DNA from: JACDAF01 sp036276035
Lineage (GTDB): Bacteria; Chloroflexota; Limnocylindria; P2-11E
Direction of reading: 5' to 3'
Assembly (NCBI GenBank): GCA_036276035.1
Contig: DASUCM010000089.1
Location: 1 to 24,707, forward strand
DNA: 24,707 nucleotides
In this document: in pieces, positions 7,668-17,020 of the stretch
How the letters are laid out: each line of letters opens with the position of its first letter
How positions within the stretch are numbered: the first letter of the stretch is position 1
Notes under the pieces: model-generated
Database searches by the model: none
What the model was told of the DNA's origin: nothing
Seen by the model: only the letters and a program-made list of their open reading frames with translations
Made by a program: the position numbers and the translations under genes

Positions 7668-8540
7668 GTGAGCCCGGAGCTGCTCTTCCAGCAGGCGCTG
7701 AACGGTCTCTCGTTCGGCGCCTTGCTTTTCATCCTCGCCGCAGGTCTCTCGCTCGTCTTCGGGATGATGGACGTCGTCAATCTCGCGCACGGGGCCTTCT
7801 ACATGCTCGGCGCGTACATCGCGCTCACCGTCGTGCAGCAGACAGGCTCGTTCTGGCTCGCGCTCCTCGTCGCGCCGCTGCTGCTCGGGCTGCTCGGCCT
7901 CGTGCTCGAGCCGCTGCTGCTCCGGCGGCTGCGCGGCCATCACCTCGAGCAGGTCCTCCTCACGATCGGCGTCTCCCTCGTCGTCGTCGACCTCATCGGC
8001 CTCACCTGGGGCCGTGAGGTCCGGTCGCTCGCGTTCCCGCCGCCGTTCGACGGCTCGGTGACGCTCTTCGGGAATGCCTACCCGAGCTACCGGCTGTTCG
8101 TGATCGGCTTCGGCATCGCGCTCGCCGCGCTCATCGCGGTCGTCTACCGGCGCACGCGCCTCGGCATGCTCATCCGCGCGGGCGTCGGCGACGCGCAGAT
8201 GCTCGGTGCGCTCGGCGTGGACACGGACCGCCTCTTCGCGGTCACCTTCGCCGTCGGATCCGCGCTCGCGGGGCTCGCGGGCGTCGTCGCCGCGCCGGTC
8301 TTCGGACTGCAGCCCGGCATGGACGTCGACGGTCTCATCTACTCGCTCATCGTCGTGGTCGTCGGCGGGCTCGGGACGCTCGGCGGCGCCGTCGCCGGCA
8401 GCGCGCTCGTCGGGCCGGCGGACACCTTCGGCAAGGTCCTCTTCCAGGAGTTCGCGCTCGCGCTCATCTTCGCGATCATGGCGCTCGTCCTGCTCTTCCG
8501 GCCGACCGGCCTCCTCGGGCGCATCCGGATCGGACGGTGA
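7668..8540 (+). CDS. livH: Branched-chain-type ABC permease (LivH family)
   Basis: 290 residues, a usual length for LivH, with a sequence dominated by hydrophobic helices. LSFGALLFILAAGLSLVFGMMDVVNLAHGAFYMLGAY (14-50) is the hallmark first part of LivH permeases, and GGLGTLGGAVAGSALVG (about 233-249) is the conserved cytoplasmic loop that contacts the ATPases. GTG at 7668 is the best start because the conserved region begins within 14 residues; no clear Shine-Dalgarno is present. It lies 14 bases after livK and overlaps livM by 4 bases (GTGA), so the subunits are probably made together. Confidence 0.92.
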   Translation: MSPELLFQQALNGLSFGALLFILAAGLSLVFGMMDVVNLAHGAFYMLGAYIALTVVQQTGSFWLALLVAPLLLGLLGLVLEPLLLRRLRGHHLEQVLLTIGVSLVVVDLIGLTWGREVRSLAFPPPFDGSVTLFGNAYPSYRLFVIGFGIALAALIAVVYRRTRLGMLIRAGVGDAQMLGALGVDTDRLFAVTFAVGSALAGLAGVVAAPVFGLQPGMDVDGLIYSLIVVVVGGLGTLGGAVAGSALVGPADTFGKVLFQEFALALIFAIMALVLLFRPTGLLGRIRIGR

Positions 8541-9514
8541 CGCGGGACGCCGTGCGGCCGAGGGCCATCGCGAAGTGGGCTGCCATCGGCGCGGCGGCGC
8601 TGGCCCTGCTCGCCTTCCCGTACTGGTCGTCCGGCTGGGAGTCGTCGCGCTTCGCCACGACGGTGCTCCGCGACATGCTCGTGTATGCGACGTTCGCGCT
8701 CTCGCTCGACCTGCTCATCGGCCGCGCCGGGATGCCGTCCCTTGGCCACGCCGCGTTCTTTGGCGCCGGCGCATACGCCGCCGGCATCGCGGGACAGCGC
8801 CTCGGCACGGAGCAGCTGCTCGTGACGCTCGGCGCGGCGGTGCTCGCCGCGGCGGTGCTGGCGTTGGTCATCGGCGCTCTCGTGGTGCGGTCGGCAGGGA
8901 TCTTCTTCCTCATGCTCACGCTCGCCTTCGCGCAGATGGTCTTCGCCGTGGTGTTCCAGTGGACCGACGTCACCGGCGGCTCGAACGGATTCCCCGGCGT
9001 CCGCCGCCCGGCGATCGCCGACCTCGACCTCAGCGCGCCCGACCGCATGTACATGCTCGTCGTCGTCGTGTTCCTCTGCGTCGCCCTGCTGCTCTGGCGG
9101 GTCGCGGGCTCGACCTACGGCCGAGCGCTCCTCGGCGTGCGGGAGAACGAGCGGCGAATGCGCGCGCTCGGCTACGACACGACGCGGCTCAAGCTGTCCG
9201 CGTTCATCCTCGCAGGCGCCCTCGCGGGCGTCGCGGGCGCGCTCGCCGCCTACTCGACGCGCTTCGTGTCGCCGAGCGACGCCGGGATCGGGACATCCGT
9301 GACTGCCTTCGTGATGGTGCTCATCGGGGGCGCCGGGACGATCGTCGGTCCGGTGCTCGGCGCCGCGGTCGTCCTGTACATCGAGCGGATCCTCTCGTCC
9401 GCGATCCCGTTCTCGCAGACGGTGCTCGGCCTGCTCTTCATCGCGTTCGTGCTCCTCGCGCGCCAGGGCATCGTCGGGCTCGCGCGGCGCGCGTACGCGG
9501 CCGTGGCGCGATGA
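8537..9514 (+). CDS. livM: Branched-chain-type ABC permease (LivM family)
   Basis: 325 residues of multi-spanning membrane protein. LSLDLLIGRAGMPSLGHAAFFGAGAYAAGI (about 56-85) matches the LivM signature region, RALLGVRENERRMRALGYDTTRLKLSAFILAG (about 196-227) is the conserved cytoplasmic segment, and GGAGTIVGPVLGAAVV (about 263-278) is the ATPase-contact loop. It pairs with LivH to form the heterodimeric channel. The start GTG at 8537 overlaps the livH stop, and its own stop overlaps the livG ATG (ATGA). Confidence 0.92.
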   Translation: MTRDAVRPRAIAKWAAIGAAALALLAFPYWSSGWESSRFATTVLRDMLVYATFALSLDLLIGRAGMPSLGHAAFFGAGAYAAGIAGQRLGTEQLLVTLGAAVLAAAVLALVIGALVVRSAGIFFLMLTLAFAQMVFAVVFQWTDVTGGSNGFPGVRRPAIADLDLSAPDRMYMLVVVVFLCVALLLWRVAGSTYGRALLGVRENERRMRALGYDTTRLKLSAFILAGALAGVAGALAAYSTRFVSPSDAGIGTSVTAFVMVLIGGAGTIVGPVLGAAVVLYIERILSSAIPFSQTVLGLLFIAFVLLARQGIVGLARRAYAAVAR

Positions 9515-10250
9515 CCCCCGCGCTCGAGGTGCGCGACCTCCGCCGCGACTTCGGCGGGATCAAGGCGCTCGACGGGGTCAGCCTCGCCGTCGCCGAGGGC
9601 GAGCGCCGGGCCCTCATCGGGCCGAACGGCGCCGGCAAGACGACCTTGTTCAATGTGCTCACGGGCGAGGTCGCGCCGACCGCGGGGCGGGTGCGGCTCG
9701 CAGGCACCGACGTGACCGGCCACCGTACGTGGCAGCTCGCCAGGCGCGGGCTCGCGCGCATGTACCAGCGCAACGAGCTCTTCGAGCCGCTCTCCGCCCG
9801 CGACAACGTGGCCCTCGCGCTCGCCGCCGCGCGCGGTCCGTACCGGCCCCTCACCTCGCCGGCAGCGTCCGAGCTCGCCGCCGCGGACGAGCTCCTCGCG
9901 CGGGTCGGCCTCACCGGGAGCGAGCGCGCGGCCGCGCGCTCCCTGTCCCACGGCGAACGCCGGCAGCTCGAGTTCGCGGTCGCCCTCGCGTCGCGCCCGC
10001 GCGTCCTGCTGCTCGACGAGCCGACCGCCGGCATGTCGCCCGCCGAGACGGCGCGCATCGCCGAGCTCATCGCGTCGCTCGAGCGGACGCTCACGATCGT
10101 CATCGTCGAGCACGACATGGACGTCGTCTTCCGTCTCGCCGACCGCGTCAGCGTCCTGCACGAGGGCCGCGTCATCGCGGACGGCACCGCCCAGGAGATC
10201 CGTGGCGATGTGCGCGTGAACGAGGTCTACCTCGGGAAGGCAGTGACGTC

Positions 10251-10254
<4 letters not shown>
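9511..10254 (+). CDS. livG: Branched-chain-type ABC ATPase (LivG family)
   Basis: 247 residues. Walker A is GPNGAGKTT (37-45), the signature is LSHGE (145-149; His in place of the usual first Gly of LSGGE, a common LivG variant), Walker B is LLLDE (166-170) and the H-loop His is 201 (VEHDMDVVF). MDVVFRLADRVSVLHEGRVIADG is typical of LivG. The frame is open from 8206, but that upstream part is a shadow of the permease genes; ATG at 9511 overlaps the livM stop by 4 bases. It energises import together with LivF. Confidence 0.94.
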
Positions 10255-10945
<691 letters not shown>

Positions 10946-10949
<4 letters not shown>

Positions 10950-11434
10950 TGGACAGGACTGACTTCAGCGTCGCCGACGACGACCGCTGGATGGACGAGG
11001 CACTGGCCGAGGCCCGCGCCGCGGTCGCGCACGACGACGTACCGATCGGCGCGGTCGTCGTGCGCGCGGGGAAGGTGATCGGGCGCGGACGCAACCGCCG
11101 CGAGGTGGACCACGATCCGACCGCGCACGCCGAGATCCTCGCGCTGCGCGAGGCCGCACGCGCGCTCGGACGTTGGCGGCTCGACGACTGCGCGATGTAC
11201 GTGACGCTCGAGCCCTGCGCGATGTGCGCCGGCGCCGCGGTGCTCGCCCGTCTCGCCCTCGTCGTGTTCGGCGCGCCGGACGAGAAGGCCGGCGCGGTCC
11301 GCTCGGTGGCGGAGCTCCTCGACGAGCCGCGGCTCAATCATCACCCGCGCTGGCGGCTCGGCGTCCGGCGCGCGGAGGCGGAGGCGCTCCTGAGCGGATT
11401 CTTCGCCGGCCGCCGCTACGATCGCGGCCCGTGA
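10946..11434 (+). CDS. tadA: tRNA-specific adenosine deaminase TadA
   Basis: 162 residues from GTG 10946, which overlaps the livF stop as GTGA; an ATG follows immediately at 10949, so either could be used. The CMP/dCMP-deaminase zinc site is complete: His61 and Glu63 in TAHAEILALR, and Cys91 and Cys94 in EPCAMC. The context DVPIGAVVV, LGRWRLDDCAMYVTLEPCAMCAGA and the ending RLNHHPRW...LLSGFFAGRR are typical of TadA, which converts A34 to inosine in tRNA-Arg(ACG) so that it reads CGU, CGC and CGA. Its position inside the transporter operon, with 4-base overlaps on both sides, is unusual for a housekeeping enzyme. A broader nucleoside deaminase role is less likely. Confidence 0.9.
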
Positions 11435-11793
11435 GCGAGGACGAGAGGATCGCCGGCCGGCGCGGATGGCCGGCCGAGTGGATCGGCGGGGTGACCCTCA
11501 TCCTCCTCGGCGGCATCTTCCTGCTGCAGAACTACGGGCTGCTCGGCTTCGACAACTGGTGGGCGCTCTTCGTGATGATCCCGGCCGTCATCCTCGCGGG
11601 GAGCGCGTGGTCGATCTACCGCGCGGGCGGCTGGGGCGCGCCGGTCGTCGGCCCGCTCGTCGGCGCCATCGCGACGACGACCGTGGCGGTCCTCCTGCTG
11701 GTCGACCTCGACTGGGGGCGCCTCTGGCCGGTGTTCCTCATCATCGCCGGCGTCGCCGGCGCGATCCGCGTGCTCGCGCGGGGGCCGTCCTAG
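11431..11793 (+). CDS. Small four-helix membrane protein (DUF5668/LiaI-like)
   Basis: 120 residues from GTG at 11431, overlapping tadA by 4 bases. Four hydrophobic segments are seen at about 17-33, 44-62, 72-92 and 98-114. The pattern WIGGVTLILLGGIFLLQNYGLLGFDNWWALFVMIPAVI resembles the DUF5668/LiaI-LiaF transmembrane module (I-L-L-G-x-x-F-L-L-x-N-x-G-x-L). These domains often occur in envelope-stress proteins, but no sensor or regulator is nearby and a function cannot be assigned. It is the last gene of the co-directional chain that begins at livK; its TAG shares the bases CTAG with the stop of the convergent aldolase gene. Confidence 0.75.
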   Translation: MSEDERIAGRRGWPAEWIGGVTLILLGGIFLLQNYGLLGFDNWWALFVMIPAVILAGSAWSIYRAGGWGAPVVGPLVGAIATTTVAVLLLVDLDWGRLWPVFLIIAGVAGAIRVLARGPS

Positions 11794-12815
11794 CCCGAGA
11801 CGGCGGCGCGACCCCCGTAGACGGTCCACCACGGCACGGCCGCCTTGTCGAGCACCTGGTTCAGCATCGTGATGTTCCGCACGCCGCGATCCTCGAGCCA
11901 CGCGTCGAACGCCGCACGGCCTTCCTTCGCGTAGACGGGAAGCCCGTCCTTCCACGTCGCGCGGCCGCAGAGCACTCCGGAGAACTTCGCGCCGGCCTCG
12001 GCCGCGTACTCGAGGCTCTCCCGGAAGACCTCGTCGCTCACGCCGGCGGAGAGGTAGATGAAGGGGAGCTTCGACGCCGCGGACTGCTCGCGGAAGGCCT
12101 CGAGCGCGTCGCGCTTCTCGTACGCGACCTCGCCGCTGGTGTTCGCGCGCGAGCCCTTCACGAAGGCCATGTTCACCGGGACCTCCACCTTCAGCACGTC
12201 CACGCCGAACCGGGGCTCGGAGAGCTTCTCCATGTACGCGTTCACGTACTTCGGCTTGAGCTTCGCGAACTCGAGACCCTTCTCGTCCATGTCCTTGTCA
12301 TAGGCGAGCGGCTCGAGGAAGAACGGCACGTCCGCCTCGCGGCACTCCGCGCCGATCCGCTCGACCCAGGCGTGCTTTCGATCGTTGACGCTCTCGCTGT
12401 CGAAGGGGTCGTAGTACAGGAGGATCTTGATCGCGTCGGCGCCGGCCTCGACGAGGCGACGGACGGTCCAGTGCTCGAGCAGGTCGGGCATGCGGTCCTT
12501 GTCCTCGGCGTCGTAGCCCGTCTTCTCATACGCGAGGAGCACGCCGCTACCCCGCGCGCGCTGGGCGATCGCGGGCAGGCCGTACTCGGGGTCCATGAGG
12601 ATCGCGCTCGCGTGCTTCGTGAGCACCTTCGTCACGGAGGTCTTGAACTCGGTGAGGGAAGCGTCCGTCGGCTGGCCGCCCTGCTTGCCGATCTCCTTCT
12701 TCAAGGAGCCTCGCTGGTCCATCGCCGCGGCGCGGATGATCCCGCCCCGGTCCGCGACGGCGTCGATCCCCTTCGCCTTTCCTGAGGTCACCCGTGCACG
12801 CTCCGCGATCGCCAT
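11790..12815 (-). CDS. lacD: Tagatose-1,6-bisphosphate aldolase (LacD-like)
   Basis: 341 residues in the class I (Schiff-base) LacD family. Key segments are AAAMDQRGSL (29-38), SAILMDPEYGLPAI (70-83), ADAIKILLYYDP (126-137), PFFLEPLAYD (164-173) and the putative Schiff-base Lys209 in VDVLKVEVPVN. Such aldolases cleave tagatose- and often fructose-1,6-bisphosphate to DHAP and glyceraldehyde-3-phosphate, with relaxed stereospecificity. The frame is open to 13091, but the start is the ATG whose complement is at 12813-12815: it has GGAGGTG seven bases upstream, while the upstream extension is Gly/Val-rich and antisense to the carboxypeptidase gene. TACCAT (complement of 12840-12845) could be its -10. 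No lac or tagatose pathway gene is nearby, so it may act in general sugar-phosphate metabolism. Confidence 0.88.
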   Translation of the reverse strand: MAIAERARVTSGKAKGIDAVADRGGIIRAAAMDQRGSLKKEIGKQGGQPTDASLTEFKTSVTKVLTKHASAILMDPEYGLPAIAQRARGSGVLLAYEKTGYDAEDKDRMPDLLEHWTVRRLVEAGADAIKILLYYDPFDSESVNDRKHAWVERIGAECREADVPFFLEPLAYDKDMDEKGLEFAKLKPKYVNAYMEKLSEPRFGVDVLKVEVPVNMAFVKGSRANTSGEVAYEKRDALEAFREQSAASKLPFIYLSAGVSDEVFRESLEYAAEAGAKFSGVLCGRATWKDGLPVYAKEGRAAFDAWLEDRGVRNITMLNQVLDKAAVPWWTVYGGRAAVSG

Positions 12816-12851
12816 CTCGCACCTCCGCCTGTTCCCTCGATGGTAGGGCGG

Positions 12852-12857
12852 TAGGCT
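12852..12857 (+). promoter_or_regulatory. Possible -10 element, leaderless start of the carboxypeptidase gene
   Basis: TAGGCT ends 7 bases before the ATG at 12865, so transcription should begin at or next to the start codon. There is no Shine-Dalgarno. The same hexamer forms the presumed -10 of the liv operon. Confidence 0.5.
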
Positions 12858-12864
12858 CGCTGGC

Positions 12865-13824
12865 ATGAGGCGGGCCGCGACGATCTCGTTCGCGGCGGTC
12901 ATCGCGCTGTCCTGTGCCGGACCGGTGTCGGTCTCTCCCACCGCACCACCGAGCACGTCCTCGCCCGCGACGCTCTCACCGGCTCCGACCGCACCGCCCG
13001 CGACGGCATCGCCGACCCAGCCGGCCACGGCTGCGCCGACGCCGACGCCGTCGCCCACTCCTCCGCCGGCGACCCCGACGCTCGCGCCCACGCGCGCGCC
13101 GGCGACACCGTCGCCTCCGCCGGTCGCGGCCTACTGCGCGGTCGCCGACGTGTTGACGCCGGTGCGCGCGTACGACGCCCACGCCCGGACGTACCTCGAC
13201 TGGACCTACGCGGTCGACGCGGCGTACGTGCCGCCGGACCTCGTCACCGTGTCGACCGGCGCCGCCGTGCAGGTGACGCCGTTCGCGCTTCCGCAGCTGA
13301 CGGCCGCGGATCTCCGGGCGCTGCCCGGAGAGGCAGCCTACGGCGCGCTCCTCGTGGACGATCCGAACGCGGCGGTGCGGCAGGTGATGCTGCCGGACCT
13401 GCGCGCGCTACGCGCGAGTGCGCAGGCCGCGGGCGTCCCCCTCGTCGTACTTTCCGCGTACCGCTCGTACGCGCACCAGGTCGCGACGTTCGACCACTGG
13501 GTCAGGGTCGGCGGGTACGAGCAGGCGTTGCGCACGAGCGCGCGGCCCGGGCACTCCGAGCATCAGCTCGGTACGGCGATCGACTTCGGCGACGGGCGCG
13601 CCGCGCCGTGGGAGTACCGCGATTGGGCGACGACCTCGAGCGGCGCGTGGCTGCGCGAACACGCCGCAGCGTTCGGCTTCGTGATGAGCTACCCCCCGGG
13701 GAGGAGCGGCGTCACCTGCTACGACTACGAGCCGTGGCATTACCGATGGATCGGGCGGACCGCGGCGAGCGCGCTCCTTGCCGCCGGCGTCACCCTGCGC
13801 GAGTGGCAGACGGTGACCCGCTAA
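12865..13824 (+). CDS. Exported D-alanyl-D-alanine carboxypeptidase, VanY/M15B family
   Basis: 319 residues. The N-terminus is RR plus a short hydrophobic stretch (7-18) ending in Cys17; this could be a lipoprotein signal, but ALSC is a poor lipobox, so ordinary export or an N-terminal anchor is also possible. Residues about 22-88 are a Pro/Thr/Ser/Ala-rich stalk that could span the wall. The catalytic domain (about 90-319) has SAYRSYAHQ (197-205), the zinc motif SEHQLGTAID with His233 and Asp240, and EPWHYRWIG with Glu289 and the third ligand His292. The family trims the terminal D-Ala of peptidoglycan stem peptides at the cell surface. No vanR/vanS/vanHAX genes are nearby, so housekeeping wall remodelling is more likely than glycopeptide resistance. 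Confidence 0.9.
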   Translation: MRRAATISFAAVIALSCAGPVSVSPTAPPSTSSPATLSPAPTAPPATASPTQPATAAPTPTPSPTPPPATPTLAPTRAPATPSPPPVAAYCAVADVLTPVRAYDAHARTYLDWTYAVDAAYVPPDLVTVSTGAAVQVTPFALPQLTAADLRALPGEAAYGALLVDDPNAAVRQVMLPDLRALRASAQAAGVPLVVLSAYRSYAHQVATFDHWVRVGGYEQALRTSARPGHSEHQLGTAIDFGDGRAAPWEYRDWATTSSGAWLREHAAAFGFVMSYPPGRSGVTCYDYEPWHYRWIGRTAASALLAAGVTLREWQTVTR

Positions 13825-13875
13825 CGCTCAGGCTCGCGCTGGCGGTCGCGGCCAGCGTGCCGGAGACTCCCACCC

Positions 13876-16800
13876 ATGTCTGAGGAGCGCAAGCTCGTCA
13901 CCATCCTCTTCGCGGACATCGTCGGATCGACCGAGCTCGGCCAGAGCCACGATCCCGAGGTCGTGCGGGGCGCCCTGGGTCGCGCCTTCGCTGTGGCGAG
14001 GGACGCGCTCGAAGCGCACGGTGGCACCGTCGAGAAGTTCATCGGCGACGCGGTGATGGCGGTCTTTGGCGTCCCCGCGGCGCACGATGACGATCCCGAG
14101 CGTGCCGTACGCGCCGCGTTCGTGCTGCGCGCGCGCATCGGCGGGATCGCGTCGGGCAGCGGCCCGGCGCTGCGCGTGCGGATCGGGATCAACACCGGCG
14201 AGGCAGTCGCCGGATCAGGTCAGGACGCGCAGTTCCTGGTGACCGGGCCGGCGGTCAACGCGGCGGCCCGGTTGCAGCAGGCCGCCGCGCCTGACGAGAT
14301 CGTCGTCGGCGACCTGACACGCCGGCTCACCGCGGGCGGGGTCACGTACGGCGCGCAGCGCGAGATCGAGGCCAAGGGGATCGGTCGCCTCATCGCGTGG
14401 CCCGCCGAGGCGCTCACGACGCTCGTGCCGGAGCAGCATCGGGGCCTGCCCGGGCTTCGTGCGCCGCTCATCGGGCGCGACCGCGAGCTGCGGACCCTCG
14501 TCAACGCGCATGCGTCGCTCGTCGGTCGCGAGCAGCCGCACCTCGTCACGGTCTATGGGCCGGCGGGCTCCGGCAAGAGCCGGCTCACGAGCGAGCTGCT
14601 CGAGGTCATCGGGCGCGAGCGCGTGCGGGTCGGACGCTGCCTGCCGTACGGGGAGGGGATCACCTACTACCCGGTCCAGCTCATCGTCCGGGCTGATGCA
14701 GGTATCGAGCTCGATGACCCGCGGGAGCAGGCCATTGCGAAAGTGCGCGCGGCCGCCCTCGAGGCTTTTGCCGGTGATGTGGCGGACGCGGACGCGGTCG
14801 CTCGCCGGGTCTCCGTCATCGCGGGGCTCGAGCGCGCCGAAGACGCGCTGCCAGAGCTCGGCCCCGAGGAGCTCCGCGAGGAGCTCGGCCTCGGTCTGCG
14901 GCGCTATCTCGAACGTCGCGCGCACGGCGAGCCGCTCGTGCTCGTGTTCGAGGACGTGCACTGGGCCGAGCCCGGACTCCTTGCGCTCATCGAGGGCCTC
15001 GCGGAATGGTCGCGGGCCCCCTTGCTCCTGCTCTGCCTGGCGCGCCCTGACTTCCGCGAGATGCGCCCCACCTGGGGCAGCGCGGCCGCCAACGTGAGCG
15101 CGATCACGCTCGCGCCTCTGACGGCTGAGGAGACGCGCCGGCTCATCGCCGCGCTGCTCGCGATCGACGACCTGCCGGAGTCCCTGCGCGCGGAGGTGGT
15201 CACGCGGGCTGAGGGCAATCCCCTGTACGTCGAGGAGTTCCTGCGGATGCTCATGGAGACCGGACGCGTCGAGCACCGCGGCGACCGCTGGGTGGCGTCC
15301 GCGGACATCGCCAGCCTGGAGGTGCCGCCCACCCTGCAGGGTCTGATCACCGCGCGGCTCGATCGGGTCGGGGCGGACGTCAAGAAACTGCTTCAGCGTG
15401 CCTCCCTCGCGGGCAGGCTGTTCTCGACCGACGCGCTGGCCGCGCTCGCGGACGGCGAGCGACCAGATCCGGAGCTGCTGCGCGACGCGATCCGTCGCGA
15501 CCTGCTCATCGAGGCTGATGAGCGCGCGCTCGGCGCCGGTCGCGTCTTCCGTTTCAAGCACGTGCTCATCCGTGATGTCGCCTACTCGACGCTGCCGAAG
15601 TCCGAGCGCTCGCGCCTGCACGACCGCTACGGTCGCTGGCTCGGCGACTCGCTCGGTGACCGGCGGCACGAGATCGCCGACATCATCGCGTTCCACGCGG
15701 AGCAGGCCTTCCTGCTCGCGCGCGAGCTGGGGGCGGAAGGCGCCCCGGAGCTCGGCCGACGCGCCCTCGATCTCCTGCTCAAGGCGGCCGCCGCGGCCCG
15801 TGACCGGGTGGACACGCACGCCGCGCTCGGCATGTACGAGCGGGCGGCGACGATCGCGGAGACCGTCACGGCGAGCCCGCAGGAGCTCGCCACGATCGGC
15901 GGCTACCGCGCGCTGCTCCGGTCGCATCACGCCGTCACGGAGCGGACACCGGAGCACTTCGACGATGCGATAGCCGTCGCGCGTTCCCTCGGACCGAGCG
16001 CGGTGCTCGCCGAGCTGCTGCTGGCCCGGGCCAACGCGCGCCGGGATCGGGATCTCGGCGGGTCGAAGGGCGAGATCGACGAGGCGCTGGCGGTCGCGCG
16101 GCGTATCGGCGACGCGCAGCTCGTCTCGGACGTGATGTGGGTCAACGCGTTCGATGCGTACCCGGGCGACCTGGAAGAGATGGAGCGGAGGCTCGTCGAC
16201 ACGCTGGCGTTCTCGCGTCAGAGCGGCGCTGACCGCCGGATCGGTCGCATCCTCGTCTGGCTGGGCCACTGTGCCGCTCACCGCGGCGACGTGACCGCGT
16301 ACAAGCGCTACGTCGATGAGGGCCTCGCCACCACGAAGCCCGCCTCGAAGTTCTTTCGCGGCATCACGCACCAGATCCGTGCCTGGTTCCTCTTGAGGGG
16401 ACTGGGTGACCACGCGGCCGCGGTGCCCGAAGCGGCTCTTTCGGTCGCGCTGATGCGGGACGTGGGCCAGCCGAACTTCGTCGCCGGCGCGCTCTGGTGC
16501 CTCGGGGAGGCGCTCCTGGGCGGCGGTGATCACGCCGGCGCCCGCGACGCGCTCGCCGAAGCGGCAGAGCTGTTCGAACGGCGCGGGCAGCGAGGGCAGA
16601 TCCCGGAAGTGAAGGCCCGCCTCGCGCGCGCGCTCGTGCGGCTCGGCGAGATCCCGCTTGCGCGCGCCCACGCGGAGGCGTCGCGCGCCGTCCAGCTCGA
16701 GTCGGATCCGGAGTCGAGGGCCATCAACGCCGTCGCGCTCGCTGAGGTGAGCGAGGCCGAGGGCGATCTGCGGGCGGCGGATGCGTACTTCGGGGAAGCG

Positions 16801-17007
16801 GTCGCGCTGCTGGAGCCCACTGGATTCCACTACCTCGTGGCCCACATGCGCGAAGAGCACGCCGGCTTCCTCATTCGCCAGGGCCGTGGCGACGAGGCCC
16901 GTGCGCTGCTCGAGCAGGTGCGCGACTTCTGGAGCGACCCGCTCGCGGAGCGTCACCGCGCGCGCATCGATGCGCTGCTTGCTCAGGCGGCTTCGCTGAG
17001 GACCTGA
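13876..17007 (+). CDS. Class III adenylate/guanylate cyclase - AAA ATPase - TPR protein (1)
   Basis: 1043 residues. Residues 7-180 are a class III cyclase domain: metal-binding Asp14 (FADIVGST) and Asp58 (FIGDAVMAVFG), substrate-selecting Lys54, and Asn128 and Arg132 in GPAVNAAARLQ, so all main catalytic positions except a canonical second selectivity residue are present. A linker leads to LIGRDREL (198-205) and an AAA_16-type NTPase with Walker A GPAGSGKS (228-235) and Walker B LVLVFED (354-360). The rest, especially about 620-1040, is helical TPR-like repeat. This architecture is common in Chloroflexota, Actinobacteria and rhizobia and is thought to couple peptide or protein binding to cyclic-nucleotide output. 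GAGACT lies 7 bases before the ATG. The cupin gene follows after 13 bases. Confidence 0.92.
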   Translation: MSEERKLVTILFADIVGSTELGQSHDPEVVRGALGRAFAVARDALEAHGGTVEKFIGDAVMAVFGVPAAHDDDPERAVRAAFVLRARIGGIASGSGPALRVRIGINTGEAVAGSGQDAQFLVTGPAVNAAARLQQAAAPDEIVVGDLTRRLTAGGVTYGAQREIEAKGIGRLIAWPAEALTTLVPEQHRGLPGLRAPLIGRDRELRTLVNAHASLVGREQPHLVTVYGPAGSGKSRLTSELLEVIGRERVRVGRCLPYGEGITYYPVQLIVRADAGIELDDPREQAIAKVRAAALEAFAGDVADADAVARRVSVIAGLERAEDALPELGPEELREELGLGLRRYLERRAHGEPLVLVFEDVHWAEPGLLALIEGLAEWSRAPLLLLCLARPDFREMRPTWGSAAANVSAITLAPLTAEETRRLIAALLAIDDLPESLRAEVVTRAEGNPLYVEEFLRMLMETGRVEHRGDRWVASADIASLEVPPTLQGLITARLDRVGADVKKLLQRASLAGRLFSTDALAALADGERPDPELLRDAIRRDLLIEADERALGAGRVFRFKHVLIRDVAYSTLPKSERSRLHDRYGRWLGDSLGDRRHEIADIIAFHAEQAFLLARELGAEGAPELGRRALDLLLKAAAAARDRVDTHAALGMYERAATIAETVTASPQELATIGGYRALLRSHHAVTERTPEHFDDAIAVARSLGPSAVLAELLLARANARRDRDLGGSKGEIDEALAVARRIGDAQLVSDVMWVNAFDAYPGDLEEMERRLVDTLAFSRQSGADRRIGRILVWLGHCAAHRGDVTAYKRYVDEGLATTKPASKFFRGITHQIRAWFLLRGLGDHAAAVPEAALSVALMRDVGQPNFVAGALWCLGEALLGGGDHAGARDALAEAAELFERRGQRGQIPEVKARLARALVRLGEIPLARAHAEASRAVQLESDPESRAINAVALAEVSEAEGDLRAADAYFGEAVALLEPTGFHYLVAHMREEHAGFLIRQGRGDEARALLEQVRDFWSDPLAERHRARIDALLAQAASLRT

Positions 17008-17020
17008 AAGGAGGACACGT

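Noticed and set aside
12816..13091. N-terminal extension of the LacD-like aldolase to 433 residues
   Set aside because: It is antisense to the Pro/Thr-rich stalk of the carboxypeptidase gene and passes a good Shine-Dalgarno and ATG at 12815.
12865..13824. Vancomycin-resistance cluster member
   Set aside because: Only the VanY-type enzyme is present; no vanHAX, vanR or vanS gene is adjacent.
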